DNA of 64,000 nt from Clostridium kluyveri DSM 555 (GCF_000016505.1 NC_009706.1:682001-746000); one strand, 5' to 3'; numbered from the stretch's first letter, positions 7,831 through 16,956 are shown. The notes: generated by a model from the sequence alone, not told the origin. Numbers and translations are program-made.

Positions 7831-9321
7831 TTGAAGGAGATTTATTATAATAGTACCAGAGGTCTAAATAAAAATTTTACTGCATCCAGGGCAATATTAA
7901 ATGGAATATCCGAGGATGGGGGATTATTTATTCCGCACACCATACCTTTTATAGATGAAGAGGAATTAAAAAAACTTAAGTATATGACTTATAAGGAATT
8001 GGCCTTGTGTATAATTGAAAAATTCTTTACAGACTTTAGCAAAGAAGAATTAAAAGAATGTATAGATTTAGCCTATGATAATAAATTTGAATCAGATAAA
8101 ATAGTTCCTTTGGAAAAAGTGGGAGATGTATTCTATCTTGAACTATTTCATGGTCCCACTTTAGCTTTTAAGGACATGGCATTATGCCTTCTACCACATT
8201 TGATGAAGACTGCTGCTAAAAAACAGAAGTTACATAAAGAAATAGTAATACTTACAGCTACATCCGGAGATACAGGAAAGGCTGCTTTGGAGGGTTTTGC
8301 AAATGTAGAAGGGACTAAAATAGTAGTATTCTTCCCGGAACAGGGAGTAAGCAAGATTCAAAAAAAACAGATGGTGACCCAACAGGGGGGAAATACAAAA
8401 GTAGTAGGTATAGAAGGAAACTTTGATGATGCCCAAAGCGAAGTAAAGAAAATTTTCAATGATCATGAATTAAAGGAAGAACTAAATGAAAATTCCTACA
8501 GATTTTCTTCTGCCAATTCCATAAACATAGGAAGACTCATTCCTCAGGTAGTTTATTATTTTTATGGATATATGGAACTTTTGAGAAGAGGAGAAATAAA
8601 CTTTGGGAACAAAATAAATTTTTCTGTTCCTACAGGAAACTTTGGGAATATACTTGCGGCTTATTATGCTAAAAAGATGGGACTTCCAATTAACAAGCTC
8701 ATATGCGCATCAAATGAAAATAGGGTACTTTACGATTTCTTTGAAAATGGAACCTATGATGCAGAAAGAGAATTTATTTTAACTATATCTCCTTCCATGG
8801 ATATACTTATATCAAGCAATCTTGAGAGACTTATATATGATATAAGCGGCAAGGATTCCACGGTTGTGAACAAACTGATGACAAATTTAAGTGAACACAG
8901 TAAGTATACAGTTAGTGAAAGCATGAAAGAGGAATTGAAGGTATTTTACGGAGGATTTGCAAGCGAAGAAGAAACTTTGAAGTGCATAAAAGAAACTTTT
9001 GATACATATCAGTATCTTATGGATACTCATACCTCTGTAGCCTATTCTGTCTATAAAAATTACTTGAGGGATACTTGTGATGATACAAAAACCATAGTGG
9101 TTTCAACAGCAAGTCCATTTAAGTTCACCAAATCTGTAATGAGTGCTTTGGACACTAAATATAGCTACCAGGAAGATCTGGAACTTGTAGAAGTTATGAG
9201 TAAAATTGCATCACTTGAAATTCCAGCACCTATAAGAAAATTGGAAGATAGTAAAGTTGTTCATAATACTGTGTGTAAAAGGGAAGAGATGAAGGAAGAA
9301 ATTAGAAAATTTTTATTGTAG
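7831..9321 (+). CDS. thrC: Threonine synthase
   Basis: A PLP enzyme converting O-phospho-L-homoserine to L-threonine, 496 residues, matching the long (yeast/E. coli-like) form. The PLP lysine is K114 in LFHGPTLAFKDMAL; TATSGDTGKAA is the phosphate loop and FSVPTGNFGN a further conserved block. The TTG start is chosen because TTAGGAGGA lies ten bases upstream. No other threonine genes (hom, thrB) are near. The apparent transcription terminator is interrupted by a repeat element (see 9347-9536). No T-box or threonine leader was recognised upstream. Confidence 0.93.
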   Translation: MKEIYYNSTRGLNKNFTASRAILNGISEDGGLFIPHTIPFIDEEELKKLKYMTYKELALCIIEKFFTDFSKEELKECIDLAYDNKFESDKIVPLEKVGDVFYLELFHGPTLAFKDMALCLLPHLMKTAAKKQKLHKEIVILTATSGDTGKAALEGFANVEGTKIVVFFPEQGVSKIQKKQMVTQQGGNTKVVGIEGNFDDAQSEVKKIFNDHELKEELNENSYRFSSANSINIGRLIPQVVYYFYGYMELLRRGEINFGNKINFSVPTGNFGNILAAYYAKKMGLPINKLICASNENRVLYDFFENGTYDAEREFILTISPSMDILISSNLERLIYDISGKDSTVVNKLMTNLSEHSKYTVSESMKEELKVFYGGFASEEETLKCIKETFDTYQYLMDTHTSVAYSVYKNYLRDTCDDTKTIVVSTASPFKFTKSVMSALDTKYSYQEDLELVEVMSKIASLEIPAPIRKLEDSKVVHNTVCKREEMKEEIRKFLL

Positions 9322-9346
9322 TTTATTGCATAATGAAATAATACTT

Positions 9347-9536
9347 AATTTACCAGATAATTTTATCCGAAGGCTAGAATTAGCTACCCCCTCATCTTCT
9401 TTAGGTGGGGAATAGGCATGGCTAACGCCTCTGGGTAAGTTCTTCTAAGGTTCAGATTACGATGAGTATTCCTTATAGGCAAATTCCACCTGAATCTAAG
9501 AATCACTTGATATTTTATTTGGTAAATTCTTTTTTA
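9347..9536 (+). terminator. thrC terminator stem split by a repeat element
   Basis: AATTTACCA (9347-9355) and TGGTAAATT (9520-9528) are perfect complements, and the right arm is followed by CTTTTTTAA, as expected for an intrinsic terminator about 25 bases after the thrC stop. The repeat element (9362-9511) occupies what would be the loop. This is inference from sequence layout. Confidence 0.55.
9362..9511 (+). repeat. Structured dispersed repeat, copy 1
   Basis: Starts TTTATCCGAAGGC and ends CACTTGAT. Visible pairings: ATCC (9365-9368) with GGGT (9433-9436), GGC (9372-9374) with GCC (9427-9429), TTAGCT (9380-9385) with GGCTAA (9420-9425), an internal CCCC/GGGG hairpin, and a 3' hairpin of 17-base arms (9439-9455 with 9490-9506). 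It shares this architecture with copies 2 and 3. It could be a non-autonomous element or the noncoding end of an IS200/IS605-type transposon, or a structured RNA; no transposase is present. Confidence 0.65.
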
Positions 9537-9938
9537 ACTAATTATATGTAAAATTATGTTATGATTTTTACTCAATTATGGCTTCATTGTTGGTAAGCCC
9601 CTAATATAAAAACGCATAAAGGTTTAAGTAGAATTTACTAGAATTTTGGAGAATAAAGTTATAAACACTCTGCTAATTTAATGTAAAAAATCTAATAGGC
9701 ATTCATTATAAGTAGTATAATGTGAAATTAAGAGTTATAATTGTAATATAAATTTTAATTTTATTATATATTATTTTAAATGAGCTGTTTGAGAGATATA
9801 AATTGTTAAGAATAATTTACATAATGTTAGGCATATTCATAAGGAAAAATTTTCTTGTGAATATACACTTTTAAAAGTATAATTATTAATATACAATAAT
9901 TTTTATGGCTGTATTATATTAATTATCTAATGGTTTAA

Positions 9939-10090
9939 TTTATCCGAATGCTGTAAATAGCCAATGATTCCATATTATTCAAAGTACGAGATAAGCGTGG
10001 CTAACGCATCTGGATAGGTTCTTCTAAGATTCAGGTGGAGAATATATTTTTTATAGGCAAACTCCACCTTAACCTAAGAAGAACTTGATC
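9939..10090 (+). repeat. Structured dispersed repeat, copy 2, in the leader of the diguanylate cyclase gene
   Basis: The same layout as copy 1: ATCC (9942-9945) with GGAT (10012-10015), TGC (9949-9951) with GCA (10006-10008), TAGCC (9958-9962) with GGCTA (9999-10003), and a strong 3' hairpin of 23-base arms (10018-10040 with 10062-10084, three mismatches). It ends CTTGATC, 26 bases before the next gene's ATG. The 3' arms contain the shared words GTTCTTCTAAG and AGGTGGAG. Confidence 0.65.
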
Positions 10091-10116
10091 AATAGTTTTA
10101 AATAGAGGAGAGGGTT

Positions 10117-11181
10117 ATGTTAGCATCATTATTAGAGAAGTATAATAAACTAAAGCTTGATTATGAAGGTTATCAAAAAATGGCTGAAGAAACCATACAA
10201 AGACAGAATATAAAGATTGTAGAGTTAGATAAAAAGCTAGATATGTTGTCTCTAATAGTTGAGACGAGTCAGTATATAAATAAATGTCTTGGAAGTGTGG
10301 AGATAATTTCTAAAATACAGGATATAATGATAGGAATTTTAGGAGTAACTTATTCTACTGTGTATATTTTAGAAAATAGAAAACTAAAATTAAAGTGTAC
10401 TAATTTAAGCAGCACTAAACATCATTATAGTATAAACGAATATAATAGTAAAATAGTACACCAGCTAGATACTAAATTATACAACTCCTTTAACAATATA
10501 TGTAAAGATGATGATATTCAAATCCACTCTTCAATATTCATGCCAATATATTTAAAACAAAGTCTTCTTGGTGCAATTATAGTAGAGCATAAAATATATA
10601 ATTATTTAAATGAAGAACATATTAAGCTTTTGACTGCACTTAGTAATCAAATTGCCATATGTATAGAAAATAATAGACTTTATAATAAGATAAAGGAAAA
10701 CTCTCAAAAAGATTTTTTAACAGGCCTTTTTACCAGAAACTACTTTTTTTCTGTCATAAAGGAAAAAATAAAGAATTGTGGCTGTGGATTTGCTATCATA
10801 ATGGTAGATATAGATAACTTCAAAAGATTTAATGATAATTTTGGCCACCAGTATGGTGATGTGGTGCTTAAAACTGTAAGTAATATAATAAAAAGTAGTC
10901 TTAGAAAAGAAGACTTAGTAGCTAGATATGGTGGAGAGGAAATTATAATATATATGTATGATATTAAAGGAACTTTGGATGTATATAACAGAATGACTAC
11001 AATAAGAAAGCGTATAGAAGATGAACTTATAGAATATAATGAGAATTCATCTCATGTGACGGTTTCTATGGGAATAAGTATATCCTCTAATAATGAGGAA
11101 AATGTTGAAGATATGATAAGAAAAGCTGATGTAAATTTATACAAGGCAAAAAATACGGGTAAAAATAAAGTAGTATGCTAA
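10117..11181 (+). CDS. GAF-GGDEF diguanylate cyclase
   Basis: A predicted soluble enzyme making cyclic di-GMP from two GTP. Residues 1-45 are a probable coiled coil, about 45-190 a GAF sensor domain and 195-354 a GGDEF domain. The catalytic motif is GGEE at 272-275 (in ARYGGEEIII), the metal-binding Asp is D231 in MVDIDNFKRF, and an inhibitory I-site RKED (263-266) sits exactly five residues before GGEE, so product inhibition is likely. The ligand of the GAF domain is unknown. AGAGGAGAGGG precedes the ATG. It is 30-40 bases ahead of addA, perhaps co-transcribed by chance. Repeat copy 2 lies in its leader. Confidence 0.9.
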   Translation: MLASLLEKYNKLKLDYEGYQKMAEETIQRQNIKIVELDKKLDMLSLIVETSQYINKCLGSVEIISKIQDIMIGILGVTYSTVYILENRKLKLKCTNLSSTKHHYSINEYNSKIVHQLDTKLYNSFNNICKDDDIQIHSSIFMPIYLKQSLLGAIIVEHKIYNYLNEEHIKLLTALSNQIAICIENNRLYNKIKENSQKDFLTGLFTRNYFFSVIKEKIKNCGCGFAIIMVDIDNFKRFNDNFGHQYGDVVLKTVSNIIKSSLRKEDLVARYGGEEIIIYMYDIKGTLDVYNRMTTIRKRIEDELIEYNENSSHVTVSMGISISSNNEENVEDMIRKADVNLYKAKNTGKNKVVC

Positions 11182-11220
11182 TGAACTGATATTTTTATAG
11201 AATTAAATAAGGTGATAAAT

Positions 11221-14200
11221 GTGAATACAAAGTGGACGGAAACTCAAAAAAGTGCCATATTTACTCCAAATTGCAACTTATTGGTGGCAGCGGGAGCGGG
11301 AACTGGTAAAACTGCAGTATTGGTAGAGAGAATACTACAGAAAGTAATAAATGATAGTGAAGAAGTTGATATAGATAAATTATTAGTGGTTACATTTACA
11401 AATGCAGCAGCTTCTGAGATGAAGGAGAGAGTGGGAGAGGCACTTTCTAAGCTGCTTGAGTTAAATTGTACTTCTAAAAATCTTCAAAGACAACTTGCCT
11501 TATTAAACCAATCCAACATAATGACAATACATTCTTTTTGTCTTAAGGTTATAAAGAATAATTTTCATAGAATAGATTTAGATCCTAATTTTAGAATATG
11601 TGATGACACAGAATCTAAGTTATTAAAGCAGGATGCCCTTTTAGAACTTTTTGAGGAAAAGTATGAAGAAGAAAATTTGGGATTTTTAAATTTGGCAGAT
11701 GGATATGGGGGAAAAAATGATAGTAAACTTCAAGACATTGTACTTTCCCTATATGAATTTTCTCAGGGCAGTCCATGGCCTAAAAGATGGCTTCAGGATG
11801 TCTTAAAAGACTTCAATTTAGGCAGTGATTTTGATTTTGGAGATACTAAGTGGGCCAAGGTATTGATGCACAATGTAACTGTGGAGCTTAAGGGCTGTAA
11901 AAATAAGATGAAAAATATACTGAATACAATTGAGAATATAGAGGGATTAGAACATTATCTGGAACCCTTTAAAAGTGATATTGAAAGTATAGATAAACTT
12001 ATAAATATTACCACCTGGGATGAAATAAGAGATGAATTTATTAAGTTAAGTTTTAATAAACTTCCCTCTAAAAGAACAGATCCTCTGGTTAAATCCTATA
12101 AAGATAAAGCCAGAAATACAAGAGATGAAGTAAAAAAGAAATTAATTAGTATAAGAGAAGATATAATTTTATGCACAGATGATATATATGAAAATTTCAA
12201 AGAAGTATATCCTTTAATGAAATCTTTAACTTTTCTTGTTATGGACTTCTATGAAAAATACCATAATAAAAAAAGTGAAAGAAATATGATAGATTTTAAT
12301 GATATAGAACATTTCTGCCTTGAAATATTAACCAGTAAAGATAAAAATGGAGATATAATCCCCTCGGAAGCGGCTTTAGAATACAGAGAATACTTTGAAG
12401 AAATATTTATAGATGAGTATCAAGACAGTAATGAAGTCCAAGAAGTTATAATGAATATGATAAGTAGAAAAAATATTTATGCTAATTTATTTATGGTAGG
12501 AGATGTAAAGCAGAGTATATATAGATTTAGACAGGCAAGACCAGAATTATTCTTAGAAAAATATAATAGCTATGATGAAAAAGAGGGTAGTAAAAATAGG
12601 AAAATCAAGTTGTCTGAAAATTTTAGAAGCAGAAAAGAAATAATAGATGCTATAAATTATATATTTAAACAAATAATGTGTAGGGAAGTTGGAGAACTTG
12701 ACTATGGTGAGGAAGAATGTTTAAAGAGTTCCGCACGATATGAACCTTTTGAAGGAAATTGTGGTGGAGATGTAGAACTTCATGTGGTAGATAAAAAGGA
12801 AAATGAAAATAAATTAGAAGATGAAAATGAGGAAGAGTTATTAGATGCTATTTCTGTGGAAGCACGGTTGGTGGCATCAAAGATAAATGAATTAGTAAAT
12901 CCCTCATTGGATCAGTATAGTTTTAAAGTATATGATAAGGAAATTGATAACTATAGATCTATAATGTATAAAGATATAGTGATATTGATGCGTGCTACGC
13001 AAAATTGGGCACCTGCATTTGTGGAGGAACTAAATAATTCAGGAATACCTGTATTTGCTGATACTTCTGTGGGGTATTTTCAGGCTATTGAAATAAAAAC
13101 TATAATATCTCTTCTTCAAATAATAGATAATCCGCTTCAAGATATTCCCTTTATAGCATTACTCCGCTCTCCTATAGGAGGATTTTCTCCAGAGGATCTT
13201 ATAGATTTAAGAGTAGTTAATAGGGAAATATCTTTTTACGAAATACTAAAAGCTATAAAGGAGCATAGTCTGGAGTTAAAATACTCTTTAGAACATATAG
13301 ATGAAAGATTGGAATATAAGGTGGAACAATTTTTTAATAAACTTTGTCTCTGGAGGAGAAAAGTTATACATATGCCCATAGATGAATTTATATGGCATAT
13401 TTATATAGAAACAGGATATTATGGTTTTGTAGGTGCTATGCCTGGAGGTATTCAAAGACAGGCAAATTTAAGAATGTTATTTGAAAGAGCTAAACAGTAT
13501 AAAAACATTAGTTATAAGGGGCTTTTTAATTTTATAAATTTTATAAATAAACTTAAAAGCAGCAGTACTGATATGGGAAATGCCAAGATACTTGGAGAAA
13601 ATGAGAATGTAGTCAGAATAATGAGTATACATAAGAGTAAAGGATTGGAGTTTCCTGTAATAATACTTTCTGGAGCAGGAAAGAGATTCAATTTGACAGA
13701 TATAAATAAAAGTGTATTATTTCACAAAGAACTAGGACTTGGACCAGAGTATGTAAATTCTGAAAGACATATTTCCTATCCTACCATTGTTAAGCAGGTA
13801 TTAAAAAGAAAATTAAAGATGGAAACTCTTTCAGAGGAGATGAGAATACTTTATGTAGCTTTTACCAGAGCTAAAGAAAAACTTATAATAACAGGGACAG
13901 TAGATAATATTGAAAATACTTTTCAAAGATGGTGTGAAGCAGCTTATTGTGAAGAAGATAAACTTCCTGAATATTCACTTATAAATTCTAGGAATTTTTT
14001 GGATTGGATAGGACCTGCAGTGGCAAGGCATCCTTGTGGAGAAATTATTAGAAAAGTGTGTCCTTTTGAATATAATTTAAATCTTATAACAGGAGATGAT
14101 TCTAAATGGAAAGTATTTGTATACAGTAAAGATAATTTTAAAAGTACATTGGATGAGAATATAGATGAAGATATAATAGGAAAGATTAAAAGTTTAGAGT

Positions 14201-14928
14201 TAGATAATAATAAAGAAATATACAAAAATGAAGTGTATAGAAGACTTAATTGGACTTATAAATATGAACAATCTTCTAAAATAGCTGCTAAATTTTCAGT
14301 ATCTGAGTTAAAGAGAAGATTTAAGTTAATAGATACAGAAAATGGTATAGAATTTATGGAACCAATATACTTAAAAAAACCGGCTTTTTTAAGGGAAAGT
14401 AAAGGACTCACTCCTTCTGAGAGAGGAATTGTTATGCACCTTGTTATGCAGCACATTGATATTGACAAAGTTGGTTCTTATGAACAGATAAAAGAGCAAG
14501 TAGATAAATTGGTATTTAGAGAATTTATAACTGAAGCAGAAGCCAAGTCCATATCAGTATATAAAATAATAAAGTTTTTTAATTCTGAAATTGGAATAAG
14601 AATGAAAAAGTCAAATAATGTATACAGGGAAGTTCCATTTTATATGGAAATAGAAAGTACAGAATTATATAAACAGCTGCCACAGCACATATATAGAGAT
14701 GAAAAAGTATTAATTCAGGGAATAATAGATTGTTATTTTGAAGAAAACAATGAATTAATACTCGTAGATTATAAAACTGATCACGTAGGAGATATAGATT
14801 CAATTAAAGAAAAATATCAAGTTCAAATTTATTATTATGGAAGGGCATTAGAAAAATTAACAGGTAAGAAAGTTAAAAAGAAATATTTGTATTTATTTTC
14901 TAAAGACTATATACTGGATTTATCTTAA
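11221..14928 (+). CDS. addA: ATP-dependent helicase/nuclease subunit A
   Basis: AddA is the UvrD-like helicase plus nuclease subunit of AddAB, which resects double-strand DNA ends and responds to Chi. About 1235 residues. Walker A is AAGAGTGKTA near residue 30; EIFIDEYQDSN is the Walker B/Q-rich block; VRIMSIHKSKGLEFP and RILYVAFTRAKEKL are helicase motifs V-VI; the C-terminal RecB-type nuclease shows GIVMHLVMQH and LILVDYKTD. The GTG at 11221 is preferred over the GTG at 11212 because AAGGTGAT overlaps the latter. addB, normally directly upstream, is absent; a GGDEF gene lies there. Confidence 0.92.
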   Translation: MNTKWTETQKSAIFTPNCNLLVAAGAGTGKTAVLVERILQKVINDSEEVDIDKLLVVTFTNAAASEMKERVGEALSKLLELNCTSKNLQRQLALLNQSNIMTIHSFCLKVIKNNFHRIDLDPNFRICDDTESKLLKQDALLELFEEKYEEENLGFLNLADGYGGKNDSKLQDIVLSLYEFSQGSPWPKRWLQDVLKDFNLGSDFDFGDTKWAKVLMHNVTVELKGCKNKMKNILNTIENIEGLEHYLEPFKSDIESIDKLINITTWDEIRDEFIKLSFNKLPSKRTDPLVKSYKDKARNTRDEVKKKLISIREDIILCTDDIYENFKEVYPLMKSLTFLVMDFYEKYHNKKSERNMIDFNDIEHFCLEILTSKDKNGDIIPSEAALEYREYFEEIFIDEYQDSNEVQEVIMNMISRKNIYANLFMVGDVKQSIYRFRQARPELFLEKYNSYDEKEGSKNRKIKLSENFRSRKEIIDAINYIFKQIMCREVGELDYGEEECLKSSARYEPFEGNCGGDVELHVVDKKENENKLEDENEEELLDAISVEARLVASKINELVNPSLDQYSFKVYDKEIDNYRSIMYKDIVILMRATQNWAPAFVEELNNSGIPVFADTSVGYFQAIEIKTIISLLQIIDNPLQDIPFIALLRSPIGGFSPEDLIDLRVVNREISFYEILKAIKEHSLELKYSLEHIDERLEYKVEQFFNKLCLWRRKVIHMPIDEFIWHIYIETGYYGFVGAMPGGIQRQANLRMLFERAKQYKNISYKGLFNFINFINKLKSSSTDMGNAKILGENENVVRIMSIHKSKGLEFPVIILSGAGKRFNLTDINKSVLFHKELGLGPEYVNSERHISYPTIVKQVLKRKLKMETLSEEMRILYVAFTRAKEKLIITGTVDNIENTFQRWCEAAYCEEDKLPEYSLINSRNFLDWIGPAVARHPCGEIIRKVCPFEYNLNLITGDDSKWKVFVYSKDNFKSTLDENIDEDIIGKIKSLELDNNKEIYKNEVYRRLNWTYKYEQSSKIAAKFSVSELKRRFKLIDTENGIEFMEPIYLKKPAFLRESKGLTPSERGIVMHLVMQHIDIDKVGSYEQIKEQVDKLVFREFITEAEAKSISVYKIIKFFNSEIGIRMKKSNNVYREVPFYMEIESTELYKQLPQHIYRDEKVLIQGIIDCYFEENNELILVDYKTDHVGDIDSIKEKYQVQIYYYGRALEKLTGKKVKKKYLYLFSKDYILDLS

Positions 14929-15023
14929 ATATAACTTAGATTACACTATAATTTTTAGTAACTTTTTTGAGAGTTTTTAATAATATATAAATATAAAAGA
15001 TTTCAATATATACAAATTTTTAT

Positions 15024-15056
15024 GGCTGTATAATAAAAAAATTTTATTATAGAGCC
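15024..15056. repeat. Inverted repeat downstream of addA
   Basis: GGCT-G-TATAATAAAA (15024-15038) pairs with TTTTATTATA-G-AGCC (15042-15056), giving a 14-pair stem with one G-G mismatch. No T-run follows on the plus strand, so it is a weak terminator candidate for addA. Its left part (15015-15031) repeats 17 bases found at 9898-9914. Confidence 0.5.
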
Positions 15057-15184
15057 AAAATGTTTCATTTGAGTTAACGGTTATTTATTGTATACGTTTT
15101 CTAAAAACCCATTTGAAAATATTGGGATTTAATAGATTGAAATTCTAAAGAGACTAAGGTAAATTGTTAGTGAGGAGGTATAAG

Positions 15185-15307
15185 ATGAAGGATACTAAAA
15201 AATTTAAAATAACCATGGAAGTAATAGAAGAATGTTTAGAAGAATGTCTGGAGAATGATAATGTATATAAAAACAAAGAAAAGCCAAACTTTGTTAGTAG
15301 TAGATAA
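15185..15307 (+). CDS. Small 40-residue protein of unknown function
   Basis: An ATG preceded by GTGAGGAGGTATAAG, an excellent ribosome site, opens a 40-codon frame (begins MKDTKKFKITMEVIEE, acidic centre with two ECLE repeats, two Cys). I recognise no family. Its last ten codons lie in an imperfect 17-bp stem (15280-15321) that works as a terminator for the opposite strand. The strong ribosome site favours a real gene. It follows addA by 256 bases and is convergent with the amino-acid transporter genes. Confidence 0.5.
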   Translation: MKDTKKFKITMEVIEECLEECLENDNVYKNKEKPNFVSSR

Positions 15308-15321
15308 CAAAATTTGACTTT
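15262..15321 (-). terminator. Terminator of the amino-acid ABC transporter genes, inside the small ORF
   Basis: Arms 15280-15296 and 15305-15321 pair over 17 positions with two mismatches. On the minus strand the stem is followed by TCTTTGTTTTTATA; on the plus strand there is no T-run. It sits 36 bases past the permease stop. Confidence 0.6.
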
Positions 15322-15356
15322 ATAAAAATTAATTCCAGTATAAAGTTTGTAATAAA

Positions 15357-16004
15357 TTATTTTACGGAATATTTTTTTTCTAACTGTCTAAAACCCATAA
15401 CCAAAACTGAAGTTATAAGGAGATACAAAGCTGCAGCTATGAAAAAAGGAGTAATTGTAAAATCACGAGTTACCACCTCTTTTGCCGCCCTTAAAAGATC
15501 ACCAACTCCAATAGTAGCTACTAAGGCTGAATCTTTTACTAAATTTATACTTTCGTTACACACGGCAGGAAGTACATTTCTGATAGCTTGAGGAATGATT
15601 ATTTTTGTTATAGTTTCATAATAATTCATTCCTAAAGCTTTTGCAGCTTCAAATTGTCCTCTATCTATGGATTCAATACCCGCCCTAAATATTTCTGCTA
15701 AATATGCAGCATAATTTATGGTAAAGGCCAAACTTGCAGCGGCTAATGGTGACAATCTTATGCCAATTACAGGAAGACCAAAGTATGCAAAAAATAGCTG
15801 CAATAACAAAGGGGTTCCTCTAAAAGCCCAAGTATATAAACTTAATATAACTTTTAAAGGCTTAATCTTAGATATTTTTCCTACAGCAACTATACCACCG
15901 AGGGGTATAGAAAAAATAGCAGTTATAAGGAACAATTCTATAGTTATTAAGCTTCCCTTTAGTATAAATCCTGTAATGTCCATAAGTTCAGACACGCAAA
16001 TCAC
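15357..16004 (-). CDS. Polar amino acid ABC transporter permease (HisM/GlnP family)
   Basis: A 215-residue inner-membrane permease with about five helices. SINLVKDSALVATIGVGDLL corresponds to the EAA-type loop that contacts the ATPase, and FEAAKALGMNYYETITKIII is the preceding conserved block. The GTG start at 16004 follows the lipoprotein stop by 11 bases; another GTG (about 15995) and an ATG (about 15983) are possible. Together with the upstream binding protein it makes a two-gene import cluster. The ATP-binding subunit that usually accompanies them is not in the window, so it must be shared or encoded elsewhere. No ligand can be named confidently (arginine, cystine and glutamine systems are alike). 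Confidence 0.88.
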   Translation of the reverse strand: MICVSELMDITGFILKGSLITIELFLITAIFSIPLGGIVAVGKISKIKPLKVILSLYTWAFRGTPLLLQLFFAYFGLPVIGIRLSPLAAASLAFTINYAAYLAEIFRAGIESIDRGQFEAAKALGMNYYETITKIIIPQAIRNVLPAVCNESINLVKDSALVATIGVGDLLRAAKEVVTRDFTITPFFIAAALYLLITSVLVMGFRQLEKKYSVK

Positions 16005-16015
16005 ATCCTAACCAA

Positions 16016-16822
16016 TTATTTTGTAACTATATTTTTACCAAACCACTTTTGAGATATTTTATCTGCGGTTCCATCACTTTTTATAGTATCCAGCGCTTCA
16101 TCTAGTTTTTCTTTAAAGCTTGTATCTGTTTTTCTTATACCTACACCGTAATCCTCTACTCCAAAGTTATCGTCCAGTATTTTATATAAATCAGGTTTCT
16201 TCTCTATATAGTACCTTCCTACAACTTCATCTACTATTACTGCATCTGTACGTCCTTGACTTAAATCTAAAAGTGCTTCTGTATTGTTTGAGTATTTTCT
16301 GACTTCTTTTAAAGATTTAGAGGTGTCAGCATCTGCGTTTAATGCCTTTTCACTACTGCTTCCCATCTGTAGTCCCACTGTTTTGCCTGATAAATCCTTT
16401 TTACTGTTTATAGTTGAATTCTTTTGTACTACGATTATCTGTTTATTTTGAAGATATACCTTTGAAAAGACTATTTGTTTTTTCCTTTCTTCAGTTATAG
16501 TTAAACCATTCCATATAACATCTATATCCTTATTATTCAAACTAAGTATTACGCCATCCCATTCAACAGGTTTAAACTCAACTTTAACTCCTAGTTTTTC
16601 TGCTGCTGCTTTTGCCATATCTATGTCAAATCCAACTATTTGACCTTTTTCATCTCTAAACCCCATTGGAGGGAAGCTGTCATCTAGTCCCACCACAAAT
16701 TTACCTTTTGCCTTTATATCATCCCAGGATGTATCATTTGATTTTTGAGTTTGTCCACATCCTGTGAGTAATATTCCCATCAGGAATATTACAATAGTTA
16801 AAATTCCAAATTTTTTCTTCAT
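16016..16822 (-). CDS. Amino acid ABC transporter substrate-binding lipoprotein
   Basis: A family 3 solute-binding protein of about 268 residues. The ATG at 16822 is preferred to an upstream in-frame start because GGGGGA lies just before it and it begins a proper lipoprotein signal, MKKKFGILTIVIFLMG, with lipobox LLTGC; the cysteine would be lipidated and anchor the protein outside the membrane. FVVGLDDSFPPMGF, GFDIDMAKAAAEKLG and VEWDGVILSLNNKDIDVIWN are typical of the first lobe, and GKTVGLQMGSSSEKA and DAVIVDEVVGRYY of the second. It is followed by its permease. Confidence 0.9.
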   Translation of the reverse strand: MKKKFGILTIVIFLMGILLTGCGQTQKSNDTSWDDIKAKGKFVVGLDDSFPPMGFRDEKGQIVGFDIDMAKAAAEKLGVKVEFKPVEWDGVILSLNNKDIDVIWNGLTITEERKKQIVFSKVYLQNKQIIVVQKNSTINSKKDLSGKTVGLQMGSSSEKALNADADTSKSLKEVRKYSNNTEALLDLSQGRTDAVIVDEVVGRYYIEKKPDLYKILDDNFGVEDYGVGIRKTDTSFKEKLDEALDTIKSDGTADKISQKWFGKNIVTK

Positions 16823-16956
16823 TTTATATATCCCCCTATTTGTATGAATTCTAATTACACTAAACATTATAATTTACTGTATTAAATTTGTAAACCAATA
16901 AATTATCGGATAAACAATGATAATGTAGTAATTCATAGAAAAATATATTAAAGAGG

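Larger units (their letters stand above)
9322..10116. other. 795-base gene-free region with two structured repeat copies
   Basis: It holds repeat copy 1 (9362-9511) within the thrC terminator, AT-rich sequence with a weak hairpin at 9833-9864 (ATATTCA arms), a 17-base string at 9898-9914 repeated at 15015-15031, and repeat copy 2 (9939-10090) running up to the ribosome site of the diguanylate cyclase gene. I see no coding frame with a ribosome site. Confidence 0.7.

Noticed and set aside
9939-10116. c-di-GMP riboswitch before the diguanylate cyclase
   Set aside because: The core sequences I know for class I and II are absent; the element is the dispersed repeat.
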